Shown one piece after another: positions 6,887-14,199 of a stretch of DNA of 15,189 nucleotides. Within the stretch, counting starts at the first letter, position 1. Every line of letters starts with the position of its first letter. The notes beneath the pieces are model-generated. The model worked only from the letters and a program-made list of their open reading frames with translations. It had not been told where the DNA came from and searched no databases. The stretch spans positions 1 to 15,189 of the forward strand of contig CATXUX010000058.1 in assembly GCA_958402795.1 (NCBI GenBank), in the 5' to 3' direction. The translations under genes and the position numbers were made by a program. This DNA comes from an uncultured Lachnospiraceae bacterium. Lineage in GTDB: Bacteria; Bacillota; Clostridia; Lachnospirales; Lachnospiraceae.

Positions 6887-7266
6887 TGATGAAATTGTAT
6901 GCGGACTATGATTATTATGCGACTGTTTACGCAGGCGCCAAGTTGAGCGACGAATATGAGGCAGAACGATGTCTGATGCAGGCAACGTCAGTAATACGGA
7001 ATCTCACATTTGGACGTATTGAAGAGATGCAGGAGGTGCCAGAGGACGCGAAAATGTGCTGCTGTGAAGTTGCCGAAAGGCTGTATGCCGCCGACAGTGC
7101 AAAGACGGAAAACGGGGTGATCCTGCAGAGTTACAGTAATGATGGTGAATCCGGGACTTACGCGGTTGCGGATATCTCGGAAAGTGCCACGGATAAGGCG
7201 GTGTACAATATAGTGCACCGTTGGCTTTCCCTGTCAGGATTGATGTATTGTGGAGTGATGCGATGA
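6883..7266 (+). CDS. Head-tail connector / DNA packaging adaptor (gp6-like)
   Basis: This likely forms the ring that binds under the portal after packaging. The 127-residue protein is mostly helical, with DYDYYATVYAGAKLSDEYEAERCLMQATSVI near the start, as in gp6/gp15-type connectors where an N-terminal helix pair precedes a DAxxxAAxxLY-like helix (here CCCEVAERLYAAD). The segment SYSNDGESGTYAV near residues 87-99 resembles the conserved SNDG loop of these adaptors. Three consecutive ATG codons (6883, 6886, 6889) could each initiate; 6883 overlaps the capsid stop as ATGA, and there is only a weak ribosome site, so it may depend on coupling. The stop overlaps the next gene. Confidence 0.78.
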   Translation: MMMKLYADYDYYATVYAGAKLSDEYEAERCLMQATSVIRNLTFGRIEEMQEVPEDAKMCCCEVAERLYAADSAKTENGVILQSYSNDGESGTYAVADISESATDKAVYNIVHRWLSLSGLMYCGVMR

Positions 7267-7697
7267 ACCCAAATTACAATCAGACAATTACGATTTATAA
7301 CTGTCTGCGCGTAGCAGACAATCCGAATGATACAAAAGACATCTGGTATAAAACGGTGATTAAAGACTGTTTTTACAAAAATGTCATTGGTCGGACAGAG
7401 TATGTGGACAAGGCGCCAAAGACGGAGAGTGCATATACCGTACGGATTCCAGAGTCTGAAATGTACAGGCCATATCATGAGTGGATAAACCTTTCCGATG
7501 AAGAGCGGCGAGGATATTTTACCTGCAGTTTGAAGGACATTGTGATCAAGGGCGCATGCATGGAGGAGATTATTGGAATCTCGCCCAATACGGCATCACA
7601 GATACTGTCCAGATATAAACCGGACGCGTTTATTGTTACTGCATTTTCGGATAACACGTCGCACCTATGTGGAAAGCATTACAGATTAGGAGGCTGA
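7263..7697 (+). CDS. Putative head-closure / connector protein, 144 residues
   Basis: The product starts MNPNYNQTITIYNCLRVAD and has a central WYKTVIKDCFYKNV segment, typical of small beta-rich neck proteins found between the gp6-like adaptor and minor capsid genes in Clostridia phages (possibly the DUF6751 family; recalled, not checked). The start at 7263 overlaps the previous stop (ATGA) and follows GGAGTGA at 7252-7258. A longer frame beginning at 7221 exists but overlaps the upstream gene by 46 bases without a better ribosome site. By position it would be the stopper/head-completion protein that seals the connector. This function is from context only. Confidence 0.75.
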   Translation: MNPNYNQTITIYNCLRVADNPNDTKDIWYKTVIKDCFYKNVIGRTEYVDKAPKTESAYTVRIPESEMYRPYHEWINLSDEERRGYFTCSLKDIVIKGACMEEIIGISPNTASQILSRYKPDAFIVTAFSDNTSHLCGKHYRLGG

Positions 7698-7698
7698 C

Positions 7699-8121
7699 AT
7701 GAGCGTAGAAGTTAAATGGAACAAGCCGATCCCGCAGATTGCCAGAGAAGCTACGGGAGGGGATAAGACGTTGCTCTTCATGGCAAACGAAGCGAAACGC
7801 CTCATGGACCCGTATGTTCCCGCACTCAACGAGTTTTTATCACAGCGTGTAGAGACGTATGTGGAGGGTGATGAGGGTGTCGTGCATTATCTGGCTCCTT
7901 ATGCGAATTATCAGCATGAAGGTGTTTTGATGGTGTCGCGTATCACGGGCAGTCCCTGGGCGCGGGAAGGCGAGAGCAAGGTAACAACCGGCAGGAAGCT
8001 GAAACATAATACTTCCCGGCATCCGTTGGCAACGTCTGAATGGGAAAAGGCGATGAAGGCGGCGCGTATGGACGATTTGACAAGTGCTGTGCAGAGATAT
8101 GTGAATGGGAGAATGAAATGA
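7699..8121 (+). CDS. Minor capsid protein, Minor_capsid_2-like (neck/tail-completion position)
   Basis: The 140-residue protein begins MSVEVKWNKPIPQIAREA. It contains LLFMANEAKRLMDPYVP and YLAPYANYQHEG, which resemble the HK97 gp10 / Minor_capsid_2 type (LaxexxxxxxPyvPxdTGxL, then YAxYQhxG). The C-terminal section GRKLKHNTSRHPLATSEWEKAM with a final basic helix is also typical, where TxxW marks the last helix. A strong AGGAGG lies just before the start, and the single base after the previous stop makes the genes practically contiguous. Members of this group sit at the head-tail interface and affect tail joining. The family is well supported by motif and position; the exact structural role is inferred. 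Confidence 0.82.
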   Translation: MSVEVKWNKPIPQIAREATGGDKTLLFMANEAKRLMDPYVPALNEFLSQRVETYVEGDEGVVHYLAPYANYQHEGVLMVSRITGSPWAREGESKVTTGRKLKHNTSRHPLATSEWEKAMKAARMDDLTSAVQRYVNGRMK

Positions 8122-8552
8122 CAAAGCATGAGATCATGAAGCAGTATGTTGAAGGGAAGGTAATGGAGTTATCGAACCGTCTTGTGTCTTTTAATTTTGC
8201 CGATGATTCCCCAGATGCGATTTCGTTCATAACGAACTACTCGGACAAAGTGGTGAAGAAATATATCCGGGCGGCAGACAAGGCATACGGATTTACCATT
8301 TTGATCACATGGCATTTTTCGACAGAGACTGATGATTTAAACCTGCAGGCTATGAATTTTGCGCAAGAATTTATGGACTGGATTGATGAACAGGACCGCA
8401 TCGGGAATTTTCCTGACTTTGGGGAAAAGTGCAGGGTCAAAAAAATTGAAAACCTGCAGAATATGCCGAACCTTGCCTCTGTAGACTGGGAGAATATGAA
8501 AGCTCAGTACATGATGCAGTGCAGGGTTCTTTATTTTGAAAAGGAGATTTGA
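8118..8552 (+). CDS. Putative tail terminator / Minor_capsid_3-like protein
   Basis: The 144-residue product starts MTKHEIMKQYVEGKVMEL and ends VLYFEKEI. Short proteins with a helix-strand layout in the slot between the gp10-like gene and the tail tube gene are usually tail terminators, which cap the tail tube and join it to the neck. The ATG at 8118 overlaps the upstream stop (ATGA) and has GGGAGA five bases before it; the open frame extends to 8040 but that would overlap the previous gene heavily. The alternating hydrophobic strand near TILITWHFSTETDD and the final CRVLYFEKE strand are compatible with the terminator fold. No signature motif is decisive, so this rests mainly on size and order. 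Confidence 0.72.
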   Translation: MTKHEIMKQYVEGKVMELSNRLVSFNFADDSPDAISFITNYSDKVVKKYIRAADKAYGFTILITWHFSTETDDLNLQAMNFAQEFMDWIDEQDRIGNFPDFGEKCRVKKIENLQNMPNLASVDWENMKAQYMMQCRVLYFEKEI

Positions 8553-8557
8553 AAAAA

Positions 8558-9070
8558 ATGAAGTTAAGCGAATTGATGAAAAATTACACACCGAAACCGG
8601 AGTATGAAGGCTGGGTGACGAATGACGATTATGTTTTAGCTATTGACGTGGCACCAGGAACAGATCCGACGACTGCCGTGGCTGATTATGCTGTTGTGGA
8701 AATGGGAATTTCCGGCTTGGATTCACAGATGAATCCAATCACGCAGGATAAGCAGTATATCCGGGCAGGTCAGAATACCATGAAGACCGGTACGCAGAGA
8801 TCCTTTACCTTGAGCGGGGATCGTTATGTAGGAGATGCCGCGCAGGACTTTTGTCTGTCTCACAAGATGAAGTACGGGACCGGTAACGGCGTAGTTACAA
8901 ATTATGTGTACTTTAATATCCTGACCGGCGAAGGAGAAAAAGGGCAGGTTTCAATTATTGTCAACTCGGACGGATCCGGGAATGCCGGAGAGTCTTCAGC
9001 GGTTGACATTGAGTTCAAAAAGATTGGCTCAAATCCGGAGGAGTATACTTACTCGGCTTCGGCCGCTTGA
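8558..9070 (+). CDS. Major tail tube protein
   Basis: This is likely the subunit that polymerises into the tail tube around the tape measure. The 170-residue product is beta-rich with small residues, including DYVLAIDVAPG near the start, a QRSFTLSGDRYVGDAAQDF segment and a DIEFKKIGSNPEEYTYSASAA end, consistent with TP901-1/phi13-type tail tube proteins. I chose ATG 8558 because AAGGAG (8541-8546) is then about 11 bases away; the in-frame TTG at 8549 overlaps the previous stop (TTGA) but would sit only two bases from that site. A 46-base gap with a fresh ribosome site follows it. Order before two chaperone-size genes and a tape measure supports the call. Confidence 0.86.
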   Translation: MKLSELMKNYTPKPEYEGWVTNDDYVLAIDVAPGTDPTTAVADYAVVEMGISGLDSQMNPITQDKQYIRAGQNTMKTGTQRSFTLSGDRYVGDAAQDFCLSHKMKYGTGNGVVTNYVYFNILTGEGEKGQVSIIVNSDGSGNAGESSAVDIEFKKIGSNPEEYTYSASAA

Positions 9071-9116
9071 ACAGCAGGGAATCAAGCGGTAGCATTGATG
9101 AAGGAGGATTACAGAT

Positions 9117-9461
9117 ATGAAAACGGTGAAAGTGAAGATTTTAGGAGTGGAGCTGGAAGCACCGCTGTTGAATCCGAAAGTGATGCGGCAGTATGACGCA
9201 GGAATAAAGGCTGTTGGCGATAAGGCGAATGCCTCGAGAAAAGAAGAAACTTCGGCCGATGCAATTGAGATGATGTGCGATGCGGTGATCGAGTTCGTTG
9301 ACACTATATTTGGCGAAGGAAGCGCAAAGAAGGTATTTGGCGATGAAACAGATCTGCTCACCTGTCTTGATGCATTTGAAGAGCTGACAGAACTATACGA
9401 AAAACAGGTGAATCCGGTTTTGCAAAAGTATTCCAAGGAGTCAACGGAGAGTGATGCGTAA
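9117..9461 (+). CDS. Tail assembly chaperone, small (gpG-position; DUF6673-like)
   Basis: A 114-residue acidic helical protein starting MKTVKVKILGVELEAPLLNP sits between the tail tube and Gp15 genes, the place of the first tail assembly chaperone, which coats the tape measure before tube growth. AAGGAGGA lies about ten bases before the ATG. In lambda-like phages this gene is joined to the next by a -1 frameshift. Here the downstream frame is indeed -1, but an in-frame TGA at 9452-9454 blocks it and no X XXY YYZ slippery heptamer is visible near the end, so the two are probably made separately through the TAATG overlap at 9459-9463. The DUF name is from memory. Confidence 0.75.
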   Translation: MKTVKVKILGVELEAPLLNPKVMRQYDAGIKAVGDKANASRKEETSADAIEMMCDAVIEFVDTIFGEGSAKKVFGDETDLLTCLDAFEELTELYEKQVNPVLQKYSKESTESDA

Positions 9462-10075
9462 TGAGAGCAACCCTTATTACAGGGGGACTCCCTAAAAGTG
9501 TTTTGATAGACGGAAGGGAGTGCTCGATATGCTGGGATTATCAAACCTGGATGCGTTTCGATGGGATCAGGGAAAGCAATATTGGAGAAGAAGAGAAACT
9601 TATCGGGATGCTGCAGCTATGCTATCCCCGAATTCCGGAAAATATTGAAGAAGCTGTCAATAAAATGCTGTGGTTTTATCGTTGCGGCGAGGAGGAAGAA
9701 AAGGAAGAGAAAAGGCAGAGATACCAGCGCAGGACGTCAAAAGAGCCTGCGTTTTCGTTTTCTCAGGACGAGCCGTATATTTATGCGGCGTTCCTGGAGG
9801 AGTACGGTATTGATCTGACACAGACGCAGGATCTGCACTGGTGGAAATTTATGTCTCTGTTTGAATCTTTGGGCGAGGATACGAAAATGTCCAAAATTAT
9901 GTATTACCGAAAAGCCAGTATTTCCGGCCTGCCAAAAGAACGAAGAGCCTTTATCAACGAGATGAAGAAGCTATATCAGATCAGGCAAAACTCAGAAGGG
10001 AGAAGGCTGACTCTTGAGGAACGCAATCAAAGGTGGATCGATTATGTAAAAGAACGGTGCGGTGCAACCGCGTGA
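9461..10075 (+). CDS. Phage Gp15-like protein, second tail assembly chaperone
   Basis: The 204-residue product starts MRATLITGGLPKSVLIDGRE and fits the Gp15 family of Firmicute siphoviruses: an N-terminal strand, PxxIxxDFRxxxxF-like YQTWMRFDGI (about 27-36), a helical body with a charged stretch EEEEKEEKRQRYQRR (77-91), and the conserved TQDLHWWKFMSLFESLGEDTKMSKIMYYR segment (about 121-149). It is always just upstream of the tape measure gene in such phages and is thought to act with the previous gene as a chaperone for the tape measure. The ATG shares an A with the previous stop. The frame stays open for 42 codons past its TGA, but this is not taken as real coding. Confidence 0.88.
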   Translation: MRATLITGGLPKSVLIDGRECSICWDYQTWMRFDGIRESNIGEEEKLIGMLQLCYPRIPENIEEAVNKMLWFYRCGEEEEKEEKRQRYQRRTSKEPAFSFSQDEPYIYAAFLEEYGIDLTQTQDLHWWKFMSLFESLGEDTKMSKIMYYRKASISGLPKERRAFINEMKKLYQIRQNSEGRRLTLEERNQRWIDYVKERCGATA

Positions 10076-10182
10076 GCTTGGGGAAAGGAATGTTGGGCTA
10101 TGCTCCCAACGCCCCGCATTAAGCAATTAAGACATGGCGAAAGGCTGTGTCTTAATTGCGTTACAGATAAGAAGGTGACGCA
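10076..10182 (+). other. Structured intergenic RNA region before tape measure gene
   Basis: This 107-base gap holds two hairpins. The first has GTTGGG (10092-10097) pairing with CCCAAC (10105-10110), extendable by GGGG (10080-10083) with CCCC (10112-10115). The second has a perfect 12-bp stem, GCAATTAAGACA (10123-10134) with TGTCTTAATTGC (10148-10159), around a 13-base loop. No T-run follows, so neither looks like a terminator. The ribosome site GAAGGTGA for the tape measure lies just after. It may control tape measure translation or mark an RNA processing site; that is inference. Confidence 0.6.
10123..10159. repeat. 12-bp perfect inverted repeat (stem-loop)
   Basis: GCAATTAAGACA at 10123-10134 and its exact reverse complement at 10148-10159 flank a 13-base loop (10135-10147). 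It is immediately followed by GTTACAG and not Ts. It lies 23 bases before the tape measure ATG, so the folded arm would end close to the ribosome site without covering it. Confidence 0.8.
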
Positions 10183-13100
10183 ATGGCACAAGATGGAACG
10201 ATAAAAATAAAAACAACATTGGACAATTCGGAAGCAGAAAGTGCGATGTCTAAATTTTCCGGTGCTGCAAAAACTGCTTTAAAGGGGGTTGAGGTGGCTG
10301 TTGGCACGGTCAGTGCGGCTATGGCAGCTCTTGCAGGATATGCGGTTAATGTCGGCTCTGATTTCGAATCGGGAATGAGCAAGGTTTCTGCAATATCGGG
10401 CGCGACAGGTGATGATCTGGAAGCGTTGTCAGAGAAAGCCAAGGAAATGGGCGCAGAGACAAAATTCAGCGCGACAGAAGCGGCGAGCGCATTTGAGTAC
10501 ATGGCAATGGCCGGCTGGAAAACAGAAGATATGCTGAACGGCATCGAAGGTATTATGAACCTTGCCGCAGCATCGGGAGAGGATCTGGCAACTACTTCTG
10601 ATATCGTAACAGATGCATTGACCGCATTTGGTATGTCTGCTTCAGATTCTACGCATTTCGCAGATGTGCTTGCACAGGCATCGTCCAATGCAAATACAAA
10701 CGTGTCCATGATGGGCGAAACGTTTAAGTATGTAGCCCCTGTTGCAGGTTCGATGGGATTCAGCGTTGAAGATTGCGCTGTTGCCATCGGCCTAATGGCG
10801 AACAGTGGAATTAAGGCAAGCCAGGCAGGAACGTCGCTCCGTCAGATCTTCACGAATCTTGTGAAGCCGACAGACGCAATGCAGGGAGCAATGGACAAGT
10901 TGGGAATATCCCTGACGGATTCTGCGGGAAATACTAAAAGCCTGGATACACTCATGGGTGATTTGCGGAATAGTTTCGCAGGCCTGACGGATGCTGAAAA
11001 GGCGCAGTATGCTGCTACGCTTGCCGGGCAGGAAGGAATGTCAGGATTCCTGGCCATCGTGAATGCTTCCGATGCGGATTTTAACGCGCTGAAAAATTCC
11101 ATTAACAACGCAGATGGTGCAGCGAAAAAAATGGCGGGAACCATGCAGGATAACCTGCAGGGCAGCCTGACGATCATGAAGTCCGCCATGGAAGGATTCG
11201 GGATCAAGATCTACGAGGAGATGCAGGAACCGTTACGGCAGGCCGCTGATACCGGGACAGAGTACATCAACCGCTTATCTGATGCGTTTGAGTCCGGAGG
11301 AATCCACGGAGTTGTGGAAGAAGCCGGGGAGATATTCGAAGACCTGACTGATGAGATCGCAAGTACAAGCGATGCAGCAGACGGACTTATAACGCCGGTG
11401 AAGAATATTGTAGACGTAATCGCAGATCTGGGTGGCGGCGCAGTGACAACTGCTGTAAAGACGATGCAGACGCTTGCAGAGAATACGGATAAAGTGATCC
11501 CGTTGGCAGTTTCTGCCTATACAGCCTTCAAAGTTTATACGACTACAATGAAGTCGGCAACAACAGCCCAGAAAGCAAGTGCGGCGGCGACAGAGCTGTT
11601 AAATAAACTGGAAAAGAAGAATGCACTACAGCAGACCGCTGTAAATGGCAGCCTGACTATCCGCCAGACGTTAATGGCAGTTAATAATGGACAGATAACA
11701 GTCGCGACGGCTGCCACGGGATTATGGACAAAAGCGCAGGCAAAGCTGAATGCGACGCTGTCGGCGAATCCAATCGGACTGGTAGTTACTGCAATCGCCG
11801 CGCTTACAGCCGGAGTTACGGCGTATGCGATCGTTACGAAAGACGCGACAGAAAAAGCATACGGCCTGAATGAGGAGCAGAAAAAAGCAGTAGATGCGTG
11901 TGAAAAAAACACGGATAAACTGAATGAACAGAGAGCTGCGAGAGAAGAAGCAGTACAGTCCATCGACAAGGAATATGACGGCTACGAGATACTCCTTGAC
12001 GAATTGCGGTCTATTACAGACGAAAACGGCAAGGTAAAAGAGGGGTATGAAGGCAGGGCGGCTGTTATCACCGGCCAGTTGTCAGATGCCCTGGGGGTAG
12101 AAGTTGAGCTACTGGACGGACAGATCCAGAAGTACGGCGAGGTTGTGACGGCAATTGAAAATGTGATCGTCCAGAAAAAGGCAGAAGCGACTTTAAGCGC
12201 TATGCAGGAAGACATGGCGAATGCCTATGCGGATACCGAAGAAGCAATCAATAAGTACAAAGAAGCATCGAAGGTGGCAGCAGAAAAAACAGCCGAGCTG
12301 GAAGCGGCGCAGGAAGAAGCGGCAGCAGCGCAGGAACGGTTCGATAATTCTTTCGGATCTTCTCCGGAAATTGTAGAACAGCTTTCAGAAGAATCGGAGA
12401 AAGCGGAAGAGAAGGTTCGAATATTGACTGAATCGCAAAAAGAAGCCGCTGACGCAGCGCAGGACTCCAAGGAAGCGATGGCGGAACTGTCCGAAGAACT
12501 GAACAACTACAATGCACTGCAGGAAGCAGTTGCTTCCGGTGATACTGCAAAGATATCAGATGCCCTGGAAAATCTTGTGACCTCGTACCGGGAGTATACA
12601 GGAGAAGCACTTGCTGCATCAGAGGAAACGAGGAGCGCGCTTTACAGCCAGGCGCAGGGATATGTTGAAAATCTGGAGCTGATCCAGGATAGCACCTTGC
12701 CGATAGCCGATGAAATTTACGCGCAGATGGCCGGTGCGGCAGCGAAAACGATAGAGAATTTCAATCAGCTTCCAGGCGGAATCGCGCAGGGGATTGAGGA
12801 GATTGGCCCGGAAGCAAGTGCCGCCATGCTGTCGGCTCTTGCACAGGCGGATCTGGACGGAAAGCTGGACGAAGAGGGACAAAAGTCGGTAGAGAGTCTT
12901 TTGGCTGCATTTAACGGACTTGACGAAAAAACAGCGGAGAAATTTTCCCTGGCTGCTTATGGAGCTCTTAGTGGCTTGGAAGGGTTTGGCGAAAATCTGG
13001 TAGATCCTGCGGAGAAAGGTGTGGAAGCTTTCCTGAATTCCCTGAGAACAGCTTTAGATGAACATAGCCCATCTAAAAAGACAGAAGAAATTTTTCAGCT

Positions 13101-14199
13101 GGCAATGGAAGGCGCCGAAGAAGGGATTGATGGAGGAAAAGACGGGGTTCTTGAGAAAGCAGGCTCGTTTGTAAATGAATTTCTTGGAAAGTTCTCGGAG
13201 AGCGGACTGAAAGATAAGCTGCAGGAACTTGGGAGCGAGGCAATGTCGTTTTTCGGGACTGGAGTTTCTTCCCGGACAGAAGATTCCAGGCTCGCAGGGA
13301 AAGCAAATGCAGATGCAGCGAATTCCGGCGCCGCTTCCGTAGACCCGTCAGCGACGGGAAGCTCTTTCGGTGGATTGTTCGGTGGAGGCATCGGTGGGAC
13401 GAAGAATGCGTTGTTTGGTCAGGGAAAGTCACTTGCTGACAATGCGAAATCCGGAGCAGACTCTGTGAATCCAAATAGTACTGGTGGGAAATTTGGTGCG
13501 CAGTACGCTTCTGGCGTGGGAAGCAAGACGAGAGAAGCTAACATAAAAGGAAAGTCGCTTGCCGACAATGCGAAGAGTGGAGCCGGCTCTGCGGATAGCT
13601 ATTCCGTCGGTTCAAATTTTGGTTCCGGTTTTGTAAATGGAATATCGAGTTGGATCTCGAGTGCAGCCTCGGCGGCAGCAAATCTTGCATCCAGCGCTTA
13701 TAATGCTGCGAAACGTTGGTTGGACGAGCATTCTCCGTCAAAAAAATCCAGAAAACTGGGATCGTGGTTTTCACAGGGATTTGGTCTTGGTATTTCCGGT
13801 GAAGAAAAGTTTGTAGACGAATCCGCCACACAGATTGCGCAGACGGCAATAGATGCGTTAGATGCAGACCGTATTAGCGATGCAATCAGTAGCATTGACG
13901 TCCCTGAGACGATGGCGAGAATAAACGCAGCAATTGACGACAAGCATTTCCAAGTGTCTGAGCGAGTGATTGCAGCAACGGCGGAAAAAGAAAGAGTGAG
14001 TGTTTCAGCACAAAATACCGCAGACAAGCTGGAAATTGATTACAAGCGGCTTGGACGAGAACTTTCAAAGCGACCGATCGTTGTGTCGAATGTGATGGAC
14101 AGCAGGGAATTTTCCAGGCTGACAGCGGTTCCCATGGAACAGCGCATGAAACAAAATAGTAAGCTTAAAAACATGTTGAATGGAGGGAGTCCGAGATGA
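10183..14199 (+). CDS. Tail tape measure protein
   Basis: The 1338-residue protein sets tail length and occupies the tube lumen; at the usual ~1.5 angstroms per residue this implies a tail near 200 nm, an inference. Residues about 55-320 match the TP901 tape measure core: FESGMSKVSAISGATGDDL, the AKEMGAETKFSATEAASAFEYMAMAGW block and MAGTMQDNLQGSLTIM. A hydrophobic stretch near 526-550 (ANPIGLVVTAIAALTAGVTA) is membrane-segment-like. Residues about 560-780 are charged coiled coil. The C-terminal third contains glycine/serine-rich tandem units (about 1027-1155) and two copies of LDEHSPSKK (near 958 and 1180), a motif common in Clostridia tape measures. GAAGGTGA precedes the ATG. No M23, NlpC/P60 or transglycosylase motif is seen. 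The stop overlaps the next start. Confidence 0.95.
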   Translation: MAQDGTIKIKTTLDNSEAESAMSKFSGAAKTALKGVEVAVGTVSAAMAALAGYAVNVGSDFESGMSKVSAISGATGDDLEALSEKAKEMGAETKFSATEAASAFEYMAMAGWKTEDMLNGIEGIMNLAAASGEDLATTSDIVTDALTAFGMSASDSTHFADVLAQASSNANTNVSMMGETFKYVAPVAGSMGFSVEDCAVAIGLMANSGIKASQAGTSLRQIFTNLVKPTDAMQGAMDKLGISLTDSAGNTKSLDTLMGDLRNSFAGLTDAEKAQYAATLAGQEGMSGFLAIVNASDADFNALKNSINNADGAAKKMAGTMQDNLQGSLTIMKSAMEGFGIKIYEEMQEPLRQAADTGTEYINRLSDAFESGGIHGVVEEAGEIFEDLTDEIASTSDAADGLITPVKNIVDVIADLGGGAVTTAVKTMQTLAENTDKVIPLAVSAYTAFKVYTTTMKSATTAQKASAAATELLNKLEKKNALQQTAVNGSLTIRQTLMAVNNGQITVATAATGLWTKAQAKLNATLSANPIGLVVTAIAALTAGVTAYAIVTKDATEKAYGLNEEQKKAVDACEKNTDKLNEQRAAREEAVQSIDKEYDGYEILLDELRSITDENGKVKEGYEGRAAVITGQLSDALGVEVELLDGQIQKYGEVVTAIENVIVQKKAEATLSAMQEDMANAYADTEEAINKYKEASKVAAEKTAELEAAQEEAAAAQERFDNSFGSSPEIVEQLSEESEKAEEKVRILTESQKEAADAAQDSKEAMAELSEELNNYNALQEAVASGDTAKISDALENLVTSYREYTGEALAASEETRSALYSQAQGYVENLELIQDSTLPIADEIYAQMAGAAAKTIENFNQLPGGIAQGIEEIGPEASAAMLSALAQADLDGKLDEEGQKSVESLLAAFNGLDEKTAEKFSLAAYGALSGLEGFGENLVDPAEKGVEAFLNSLRTALDEHSPSKKTEEIFQLAMEGAEEGIDGGKDGVLEKAGSFVNEFLGKFSESGLKDKLQELGSEAMSFFGTGVSSRTEDSRLAGKANADAANSGAASVDPSATGSSFGGLFGGGIGGTKNALFGQGKSLADNAKSGADSVNPNSTGGKFGAQYASGVGSKTREANIKGKSLADNAKSGAGSADSYSVGSNFGSGFVNGISSWISSAASAAANLASSAYNAAKRWLDEHSPSKKSRKLGSWFSQGFGLGISGEEKFVDESATQIAQTAIDALDADRISDAISSIDVPETMARINAAIDDKHFQVSERVIAATAEKERVSVSAQNTADKLEIDYKRLGRELSKRPIVVSNVMDSREFSRLTAVPMEQRMKQNSKLKNMLNGGSPR
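13265..13640 (+). repeat. Tandem diverged repeats in tape measure C-terminal region
   Basis: About three units of 35-50 codons recur, best seen as GKSLADNAKSGADSVNPN (from about 13423) and GKSLADNAKSGAGSADSY (from about 13549), with an older copy AGKANADAANSGAASVDP (from about 13293). Each is followed by a glycine-rich GGxFG/SNFGSG segment. The bases differ at many third positions, so the copies are old and kept at the protein level. Confidence 0.8.

Noticed and set aside
8549..8551. TTG as start of the tail tube gene
   Set aside because: It would leave only about two bases to the AAGGAG site; ATG at 8558 has usable spacing and gives a normal N-terminus.
9380..9470. Programmed -1 frameshift joining the two tail chaperone genes
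   Set aside because: The downstream gene is in the -1 frame, but a TGA at 9452-9454 lies in that frame just before its ATG and no X XXY YYZ heptamer is in register near the end; the TAATG overlap explains the arrangement.
10073..10203. Stop-codon read-through of the Gp15-like gene (42 open codons after the TGA)
   Set aside because: An open run of this length can arise by chance at this GC, the stretch is better explained by the two RNA hairpins, and it collides with the tape measure start.
10161..10787. 208-codon open frame on the minus strand
   Set aside because: It lies opposite the alanine-rich tape measure coding sequence, has no plausible ribosome site context or family resemblance, and is typical antisense shadow.
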